NCBI GenBank assembly: GCA_963989245.1
Contig: OZ022339.1
Location: forward strand, 18,723,662-18,787,661
Direction: 5' to 3'
DNA length: 64,000 nt
Source: Nansenia antarctica
Taxonomy: Eukaryota; Chordata; Actinopteri; Argentiniformes; Microstomatidae
The notes below the pieces were generated by a model. It made no database searches. It was not told the DNA's origin and saw only the letters and a program-made list of their open reading frames with translations. Positions 55,993 through 64,000 of this stretch are shown one piece after another; within the stretch, counting starts at the first letter, position 1, and every line of letters starts with the position of its first letter. A program made the position numbers and the translations under genes.

Positions 55993-56056
<64 letters not shown>
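55985..56056. repeat. (AT)n/(AC)n microsatellite
   Basis: TATATATATACACACACACA then ATATAT to 56055. Confidence 0.95.
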
Positions 56057-56058
<2 letters not shown>

Positions 56059-56740
56059 TCTTAAAGTGCAACCTCTCTCTTAATTTGAGGGTATTCACAT
56101 CCAAATTGGAGGAAGGGTTTAGGAATTATAGCTCTTGTAGCCCCCTCTTTTTCAAGGGACCAAAAGTAATTGAACAATCAACTCAAAAGCTGTTTCAAGG
56201 ACAGCTGTGGGCTATTCCTTTATTGTTTGTTTTTTAAATTATTAATTAAGTAGATCTGAGTTGATTCCAAGTGTGGCATTTGCATTTGGAAGCTGTTGCT
56301 GTGAAGGCACAACATGCCGTCAAAGGAGCTCTCAGTGCAAGTGAAACAGGCCATCCTTAGGCTGCAAAAACTAACTAGCTAAAAAAAATAGAGGGAGATA
56401 GCAGGAACAATAGGAGTGGCCAAATCAACAGTTTGGTACATTCTTAGAAAAAAAGAACGCACTGGTGAGCTCGGCACCACAAAAAGGCCTGGACGTCCAC
56501 AGAAGATAACAGTGGTGGATGATCGCAGGATCTTTTACATGGTAAAAACATCCAGCCAAGTGAAGAACAGTCTCCAGGAGGTAGGCATATCATTATCTAA
56601 GTCTGCCACAAAGAGAGGACTTCCTGAGAGCAATTACAAAGGGTTCACCACAAGGGGCAAACCGTTCATAGGCCTCATACCACATCATCTATAAAACACA
56701 GAAAAAATCAGCTGATTTGGAGAACATGGTAAAGAGAGGC
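56057..56740 (+). mobile_element. Tc1-like transposon, 5' portion with degraded transposase
   Basis: Non-coding leader TTAATTTGAGGGTATTCACA, TCAAGGGACCAAAAGTAATT is typical of a common fish Tc1 family. The transposase begins at about 56313 with MPSKELSVQVKQAILRL. It continues, after stops, with AKSTVWYILRKKERTGEL, KRPGRPQKI (GRPR-like hook) and VDDRRI. The catalytic half is missing or unrecognisable. Confidence 0.82.
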
Positions 56741-57039
56741 GTGGCTCTCACCCCTAGCACCCCTAGAACACCTGGCCCCACTCTCCTTGGGACGCTAGCC
56801 TCATCAATAACACCCACCGCCCCACCCCGACACCGCAAGAAGACGCTAGCCTCATCAAGGACACCCATCGTCCCACCCTGGCACCACAGGTTACCCAGCC
56901 CGATGTCACCCATAGCCAGTTGACTCTGACAGTCTGACAGTCCCTGCTTCCATAGAGTTGATAACATTGACCTTCCTGATATAAAGCTGGGACTCTCAAT
57001 TCTTGCTATCCCTGTTCATATCAGTAACGGAACGGCTAA

Positions 57040-57240
57040 TCCCAGGTCAGAACACCCGTTTACACACCCTTCCAATCTAATCTCTATACTATGCCACACA
57101 CAGCCTACACAGAGACCAAACACAGAGCCACTGAAGTTATCCCTTTTTAATGCTAGATCTTTAACTACTTGATTCGACTTGATTAGCTCCTATGAACTTG
57201 ATTTCCTGTTTGTAACCGAGACCTGAAGATAAGAAGGCTT
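57040..57240 (+). mobile_element. LINE endonuclease start fragment
   Basis: Conceptual translation gives PLKLSLFNARSLTT and ISSYELDFLFVTET, the first beta strand region of a fish LINE AP-endonuclease. It is broken by a small deletion and a stop. Confidence 0.65.
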
Positions 57241-57824
57241 ATTGAACTTATTGAGTCAGCCCCAGGTTTTGAAGGCAAAGAAGTGGAATATTCTGCAATC
57301 ATTTTAAATAATATAATATAATATATTATTTGTATATAATATATTATATTATTATTATATAAAGTAATTTCCACCCGATCAAGCATGCATTTCACTTGCT
57401 GGAGACAAAACTAAATGCAGAAAGACCCACAGACAACAACTGAAGACAGCTGCAGTAAAGGCCAAAATTATGGAAATTGTGTCACTGTCCAAATATTTCC
57501 AGACATTCCAGACAACTGTATTGAGGCCAATTGGCCACATCTATTCCCTAGCTGCCACTCTATGAACATCTAAACAGGTTCTCAAACTCAGGAACGGTGC
57601 TGCCATCTAGAGGACATTAAGGAAGGGTGAAATTGTATTCAAATGTAATCCGAATGAAATGTCAATCCCTTCTTCTGGATTAGTGATAAACAAATGCCAA
57701 TATAACTAATACATCCACACACACACGCCATCACACACTTTACCCAATAATTGTGCAATAAATTCCTAGCTCCTTTGTGGGAAAATACAAGACTGTTATC
57801 TTAAATCACTTTAAACATGACATT

Positions 57825-58025
57825 GTATTAAGTTTACATTTACATTTTAACCATTTAGCAGACACATTTATCCAAAACAATTTACAATCAGACACTCCAG
57901 CAGTAAATCAGGGCTGAGTAACTTAAGCGTCTTAGTCAAGGTCACACTAGTGGTGGTGTTCCCTGGTGGGATTTGAACTCATGACCTTCTGATTACCAGT
58001 CCAACTCACTCTCTCTAACCCTAAC
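57825..58025 (-). repeat. tRNA-derived SINE with LINE-type tail
   Basis: On the minus strand the B-box-like GAGTTCAAATCCCACCAGG lies near the head and the element ends with TGTCTGCTAAATGG-like tail. It is a widespread fish SINE layout. Confidence 0.72.
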
Positions 58026-60150
58026 CCTTATCAAATGCCACATTTTGCACTCTTATCATGGTCATTTTAATAATTGTGATATCAGTTTCTCCCTTTGGCT
58101 GGAGTCAATTAATTACATTCTGTATAACCCATTGTTCACAACTGTTCACAAGTATGTGACACTCCCTTCAATTCAACTGCAGCTCCATTACTGGAGAAAA
58201 CAGGGATTGTCATATGGCATCAACTAGCATTCTCAGGTTTTGCTTGGATATGCTATATGAATAACAATTCGAATAAGTGGTTTTAGTTTTAGGCAAAAAC
58301 AAAGCAAAACAGCCTTAGACCGAAAACTTCCTCATCAACACACTCGAAGATGAGCTATAAGCCAATTACTTATTTATAAATGACAACATGCCAAAAGGGA
58401 CATAATATGAAGTTCACAAAGTAAAACATACCATCGACATGGCTTCTCCTGCTTGTCAGAATAACAACCAATATTACCATTAAATCCTGTTATTCATAAA
58501 CTGAGTTATTTAACATTATTTCCATTAACAGATAATTCCAACAAAGGGCCATCTTATTTGCTCCACAATCTCTAATCTTTGTTTTTGTTTTTTTATTGTT
58601 GGCTGCTAATCTGTTTGTTCAATCCCAGGGAAAAGCAATCACTCATACAACGTGGCCTATGATTGGTTCACTGAGCATTATCCTGAAGCGTATTGGACGT
58701 AACCATCAATAGCCTAAAACAAACACCATGGTAATCATAATAACTAATTCTATCCTAGATTCACCGAATTCACAAATCTGTGTTTAACAGTGTAATAAGC
58801 TAACTTGATGCAATGGTCTACATTGTAATTGTTATGATAAGTAAGATTTGGAAGGATTCCACATTGGCGACACTGTGGAGAAAATGACTTTATGCAGCTG
58901 AATTTGAAATATATACATATACTGTTTATATATAATTGATAGTGGTACAGTGTTGTTACTAGTCAGGACTACAAAAGAATCTTGTTTTTATATTTAAGAA
59001 AAGGTTTGATATATATATATAATTTATCTAATGAAATAGATTATTATTATTATTATTAGTAGTAGTAGCAGTATTATAATTAGAGTTACTATTACTATTA
59101 CTAGCATACTGTACATATTGTTATCATGGGATTTAATATTACACAGTGAATAAACCATTGGTGTGTTCAAATCAACATACAATTTCATTTTGAAATGTAC
59201 CAATCTAATGTACCAATCTGTACAAAACATTGTAATCACAAAACAATACCAGATTAAAGGCAGTGGGGCATTAGATTATAATGTGGAAAAAGGGCAGGGG
59301 CAGAAGCGCAATTATATGATTTGTGAACCATTAAATGGGAATTATATGTGATTATGCTAGGGGTTTTAAAGATTAACCTAGGTTTTTAACCTAGACGTTA
59401 AAAACACAACTAGATATTAATGTGAATCTTAAGAACCATAAACCCAATGGAGCAATGGTCATGGTGTTTTTGTGTATTGAGTAACCACTTAAGTAACCAC
59501 TTAAGCCATAACGATGAGGCTTAGGCAAAGCAATGTGTCTAATGGCTGGAGAGACATGGGAGGTTTGTTATGAGGAAACAACAATGGTAGACAATTAATG
59601 GAGGCATCTATGAAATAGAAATTAAAATACACTCTTAATGATCCTAGATATATTTTAATGTAACAATTCATGTTATAAATAATGAATACAAATACATAAT
59701 CAAATATGTATTTGCAAGTATATTAGCCTTCATATTCTCAAATAAACACAAACTAAAAGGAATTGACTTAATAATTAATATCACTGCATTAGATTGCATC
59801 AGGTGACAAAATAAACATTCTATATTGACTACAATGTGTATCCGCATTTTCACTGTGTATTATATCTTGCGCATTCCTCTGCGAAGCAGGAAAAGCTACT
59901 CAACGGTCCTGTAGGTTAGGGTTTAACACCCTCTAACCTGGGTGACCTGTCCTTCTATTTTAGGTGAGTCTAGTGATGAGACTTCAAGAAAATATTCTGG
60001 AACCTCTTCCCACATGTCGAGCATGTGAAGAGTGTGAAGGGTACCTGTGTGAATACTGTGCTTAGATAGCCTTTCTATCCTTTCTTTCTATATATAGATC
60101 TTTCTGGTAAATAGTCTTTGGGTTGAACTGAGATGTTGCACCCTCGTCAT
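58026..60150. other. acss1-vsx1 intergenic region
   Basis: AT-rich, with short ATT arrays at 59041-59060. No gene or clear repeat recognised. Distal regulatory sites for vsx1 are possible but not identifiable by eye. Confidence 0.45.
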
Positions 60151-60156
60151 TGTGCT

Positions 60157-60590
60157 GAGGTTAGGGTTAGGGCTAGAGTTAGGGCTAGAGTTAGGGTTAG
60201 GGTTGGGGTTAGGGCTAGGGTTAGGGTTAGTTCACATAGGGCTAGAGTTAGGGTTGGGGTTAGGGCTAGGGTTAGGGTTTGGGGTTAGGACTAGGGTTAG
60301 GGTTGGGGTTAGGACTAGGGTTAGGGTTGGGGTTAGGGCTAGGGTTAGGGTTGTGGTTAGGACTAGGGTTAGGGTTGGGGTTAGGACTAGGGTTAGGGTT
60401 GGGGTTAGGACTAGGGTTAGGGTTGGGGTTAGGGCTAGGGTTAGGGTTGGGGTTAGGGCTAGGGTTAGGGTTTGGGGTTAGGACTAGGGTTAGGGTTGGG
60501 GTTAGGACTAGGGTTAGGGTTGGGGTTAGGGCTAGGGTTAGGGTTGGGGTTAGGACTAGGGTTAGGGTTGTGGTTAGGACTAGGAACTGG
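60157..60590 (+). repeat. Interstitial telomere-like minisatellite
   Basis: About 430 bp of TTAGGG variants (TTAGGG, CTAGGG, TTGGGG, TTAGGA). The repeating higher-order unit is about 30 bp, e.g. GGTTGGGGTTAGGACTAGGG. Confidence 0.93.
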
Positions 60591-61025
60591 GTTTAAGAAC
60601 CTCGGTCAGAAAAAGGAGCAAAAGGCACGAGGGGAGCAAAGGTGATGCTAACATTGCATGCCTTATTACATCTGTATCTAGAATAGTCCTTAACGGCATT
60701 GTAGTTCATACTAGAACTGAATACAAACTATCATCAGTTTCAGTGCTCCATATACTGTAGCTTCCTCTAGTGAGTATCTGAACTAACCCCACTAATCATT
60801 GAAGTATGTAGCATAGTCACTAAACCTTGAAAATTACCCCTTACCCATTAACTGCTAGGCACACCTATGGTCACCATTTGTAAAATCAATTCATCAACTT
60901 TATTTCTTTGTGAAATCAATGTAGTTTATTTTCCCTTCTTGTAGTACTGGCTCAGTCAACAGAAATGTTGAGGAGTGTGTGTTCTGTTTGTTATACTGTA
61001 TGTATGTGTGTAGTAGGTTATCATT

Positions 61026-61031
61026 TTTATT
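61026..61031 (-). terminator. Polyadenylation signal after candidate vsx1 exon
   Basis: Minus-strand AATAAA 35 bp beyond the stop of the 61066-61178 frame. Confidence 0.5.
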
Positions 61032-61065
61032 AGTGTTCATAACCTGAAAGCAAATTCTCCATTTC

Positions 61066-61178
61066 CTACTTAGAATCCTCAAGGGCTCCATCAACTAACT
61101 TCACATCTTCTTTAGTGTCCTCATCAAGAAGCCCCATTATCTTGTCTGTAACCTCTCCATGGGTAAATACAGTGTCTT
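61066..61178 (-). CDS. Candidate terminal exon, possibly alternative vsx1 3' exon
   Basis: A minus-strand acceptor with a good pyrimidine tract (TATATTTGTCTCTCAG) opens a 113-nt frame to a TAG, encoding DTVFTHGEVTDKIMGLLDED and an acidic tail ending in LEDSK. A polyadenylation signal follows. The acceptor phase (needs one preceding base) matches the donor of the vsx1 exon at 63572-63752. It could therefore replace the exon at 62728-62993. The peptide is not one I recognise; it could also be the last exon of another gene or chance. Confidence 0.35.
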
Positions 61179-62727
61179 CTGAGAGACAAATATAAGAATA
61201 TATGCTATCACATTCATTTGTAAATGTACACACACACTCAACACACACTTTACCATATAAAGCAGTTAAATGCTTCATATATCTACATATGCCATTTTGC
61301 GGACAGTTCAAACGACTTACAGTACAGTGAGTGCATACATAGTTCGTAAATATGGTAATTGAACATGCTAAACAACCTTATACCTGTCCAAGGCTGGCAT
61401 TCAGCTTAAACAACATTTCCACATGGCTAAATGTTTCTCACTTTTGGAATTCCAGGTCCACACATTTCTAGGTTAGGGTACACATTCCCCTCATATGTTT
61501 TCCTTACTGTTGTATGAAAATATCGGTAGACTATGTGCCAATATGGATATATCGGCAGATAATATTGATAAAATAATATATGTCTGGCTCAAGGTCCGTC
61601 TGGCGCTACTTGTGTCAGGTTGCAGGAAAGCCTAACTTTTTCTACCCTGTCACTGTGCCATAAACTGTAAACTGAGTTATTGGCAGATTCTTCATCACAT
61701 TGTGTTTTGGAAAGGGCCAACATGGTCTGAGTGTGGATGTTCTGATCCAACACCAGGACTTCAAATGGGAGGGAATGCTTTTGTTGCATTTAATGCATTT
61801 GTACTTCCCCATGGCTGATTGGCACGTTTACCGCATGGCCACAGTGTCACAACTGTGAAAGCTTCTCATCTTATTTTGTACCTAATTATTGAGCAGCCTA
61901 CTACAACCCAAACTATATCTTCTTTTATTCAGCTGTAACAAACATGATAAGACCAAACTCACTATCACAGGCTCAGTGGAATGACCAACTTTCCCCAAAT
62001 GTTAGGTATTATATGTTACATATATCATGTATTTCGTGATGTTTCCTAGATAATACCCACTTACTTGACTCACTTTCTTCTGACAGCGTATACCATTGAC
62101 CAATGCTTCAGCCTCAACTATTATTACCAATTTTAACTATAACAGATCAGTGTAAGACACTTACCTTAAAAAGACACATTAGACTTAACCAATAAAAAAG
62201 GCATAGCCTACAATCCGAAAAAAATAATTCGTTTTATTTATCCAGTAGTTTTGTTGATATTTTTGTTATTACAGTGTTTGAAATTGACCTTCACTTCAAC
62301 ATCAAACACAACTAAAGTGCTTTGTTATTGTGCTCCTTGAGTATTAAATGTACATTAATAATGTCTCGAGTGATGTTGCACTAGGCAACCTGTATTTTGC
62401 TTTAAAAATGATGCAAACGTTTTCTCCGCATTCAAAACGTGGTTCATTCCCGCGTGTTTCTTAAAATGAATTCAACAACACACACATTAAACAAAAGTAT
62501 ACAACGAATATTAAATAGTCTCTTATTTTTTTAAACAGAACAAGGATAATATAAAACATATGTTCAAATACAATAATACAATAATGAAGATTAAACAACA
62601 AGTAGCCTATACACTGTCCCTAAGTTGATGACGACATCGTTGTACTTTTGGGAAATAATTGTCAACGTTCACGTCAATGTCCGAGCTCAACGAATGTAAC
62701 GGAAAGTAACGTAGGCTAATGATGTAT
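61179..62727. other. vsx1 3' UTR and flank
   Basis: No repeat or extra gene seen. A minus-strand AATAAA at about 62233-62238 could end the main vsx1 transcript. Confidence 0.4.
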
Positions 62728-63038
62728 TTAGCTCTCATGGTCTGAGTCACTGTTGGGATGATCCCTCTGCGGCGACGGCGCCTTCAAAGTGCTCTTGTCC
62801 TGCTTGGAAGTGCTGCATGACAGATCTATGGCCATGTCCTCCTCGGTGTTGTGGTCCACAGCACTGGCCAGGGTTGACCAGCCTATGTCGCCCTCTTTCC
62901 CTTTAGGTTCTTCTGAGTAGGAATCCGAGTGGGTAGACTCTGGCGTTCCTGATGGCGACTTTTTGACTATTTCCATGGACTTTTTGTGCATTCCTGCGGA
63001 AAGGGGGAGAGAACAGTCAGACCTGGTTGCTTACGAAT

Positions 63039-63121
<83 letters not shown>

Positions 63122-64000
63122 ATGTTAAATAATACGTTATTGTACTATTCGTAAACAAATACAGTTATTGTTAGCCTATAAGGTCCTTCTGGGCAATATA
63201 TCGTGAAGTTAGAATTATAAGGTTCTATCTCCATTTTTGTCAAAATTGAGTTTTTTACATAATCTGATCCATTAGGTGTTTATTAATGCCTGTGTGGTGT
63301 TATTTTTTAAATGTTGACATTTTTTAGTTAGTAATTAATAAAATACAAAGGTTCCATCTCACAAAACATAATGGAATGTAAAAACTTTGACGCTCAATGT
63401 CTCTGAACTACCCTAAACGGAGATAGAACCTTATCATTCTAAGCTCATGAATATTGTAGCATGCCTACCACCACACAGAGACAAAACACACCTCAGCTAT
63501 GTATTCAAGTGATTGAATACATATTTGAGTCTTATATTATTATTAATAAAGCAAACAACCTGCTGGCTCACCTAGAAGCCAGGGAGCACAGGACCCCATC
63601 ATGCCGCTCTTGGCGGAGTTGATGATGGACTCGGGCAGGGGGATGGAGTGGCGGACCATCGCCCCGTAGAGCCCGTACTCTGCCATCACACTGCTGCGAC
63701 CCCAGCATTTCTCACGTTTCCTCCACTTGGCCCGACGATTCTGAAACCAAACCTGAAAAATAGAGTCACAAGCAAGACCGTTATAACTTTGGATGATGAT
63801 AGCGTTTGATATGTCTATGTAGCTATAATTATCAATTTAATCAGTGTTACCTACTCAATAAGCCAATTGAATAGACCTGATGATGTATATAGGCCTATAG
63901 GGTCTGTGACATAAATACCTGTATTCTGTCTTCAGGTAATTCTGTCTTCATTGCTAACATCTCCCTGGCATAGACGTCTGGGTAGTGTGCTTCATGGAAG
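62728..64000 (-). CDS. vsx1: VSX1 visual system homeobox 1 (C-terminal exons)
   Basis: A paired-like homeodomain factor of retinal bipolar cells. The exons are >64000-63919, 63752-63572 and 62993-62728, all GT-AG and in phase. The first carries the homeodomain segment FHEAHYPDVYAREMLAMKTE. The second begins with helix 3, VWFQNRRAKWRKREKC, followed by the CVC domain (CWGRSSVMAEYGLYGAMVRH, SIPLPESI), which marks the VSX1/VSX2 class. The last exon encodes a Ser/Glu/Asp-rich tail (HKKSMEIVKKSPSG ... NSDSDHES). Assignment to VSX1 rather than VSX2 rests on the location next to acss1 and apmap, as in human, and on the short tail. The 5' end of the gene is outside the window. Confidence 0.92.
63042..63119. 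repeat. (GA)n upstream of the last vsx1 exon
   Basis: About 39 GA units, read as (CT)n on the gene strand, about 50 nt upstream of the acceptor at 62994. Confidence 0.95.
63194..63456. mobile_element. Palindromic MITE, second complete copy
   Basis: Same family as 29976-30243 with slightly diverged ends (TCGTGAAGTTAGAATTATAA left, TCATTCTAAGCTCATGAATA right). It lies in the vsx1 intron. Confidence 0.85.

Noticed and set aside
59990..60065. Zinc-finger-like fragment on the minus strand
   Set aside because: Only a vague resemblance to finger linkers; no Cys/His pattern survives.
60152..60596. Overlapping Gly-Leu and Val-Arg repeat frames
   Set aside because: They are translations of telomere-like tandem DNA, not genes.

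Overview
The window is animal nuclear DNA and almost certainly from a teleost fish. Genes are split by GT-AG introns. The repeats are typical of fish: Tc1-like elements with long inverted repeats, Ty3/gypsy elements, LINE 3' ends with short tandem tails, tRNA-derived SINEs, and many (AAT)n, (CA)n and (GA)n arrays. I cannot name the species.

The backbone is three minus-strand genes in the order apmap - acss1 - vsx1, the same order and orientation I recall for human 20p11.2. The first seven coding exons of apmap (adipocyte plasma membrane-associated protein) lie at 82-4994, and the gene runs off the left edge. acss1 (mitochondrial acetyl-CoA synthetase) is complete: 14 exons at 21268-54810 join in perfect phase into 696 codons plus stop. 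The last exons of vsx1 (retinal paired-like homeobox gene) lie at 62728-64000 and run off the right edge. A possible alternative vsx1 last exon sits at 61066-61178.

Between apmap and acss1 is an inserted block. It holds (i) four in-phase plus-strand exons of IPT/TIG domains resembling fibrocystin-L (pkhd1l1), with no visible remainder of that gene, (ii) a plus-strand LRAT/PLAAT-type gene at 15114-16226, and (iii) a minus-strand C2H2 zinc-finger gene of five coding exons (749 aa, 18 finger units) at 17077-20378.

The acss1 introns are swollen by transposons. Intron 12 carries a 6-kb Ty3/gypsy element (23458-29429, 297-bp LTRs, tRNA-Trp-type primer site). It landed in an older palindromic MITE and was itself hit by a 1.3-kb hAT element with an 8-bp target duplication. 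Intron 5 carries an 8.3-kb Ty3/gypsy element (36112-44380, 656-bp LTRs, tRNA-His-type primer site) with open gag and pol frames. Both elements have an in-frame GGGAAAC heptamer at the gag-pol overlap, indicating -1 ribosomal frameshifting, and both lie in the same orientation as acss1. Intron 4 carries a Tc1-like element with about 240-bp inverted repeats, and a lone copy of that repeat lies at 13638-13862. The acss1-vsx1 intergenic region (55-62.7 kb) holds a Tc1 fragment, a LINE fragment, a SINE and a telomere-like minisatellite.

I found no prokaryotic feature, CRISPR array, rRNA or genuine tRNA gene. The most test-worthy observations are the shared frameshift signal, the candidate vsx1 terminal exon, the orphan IPT exons with a tandemly multiplied splice donor, and the nested insertions.
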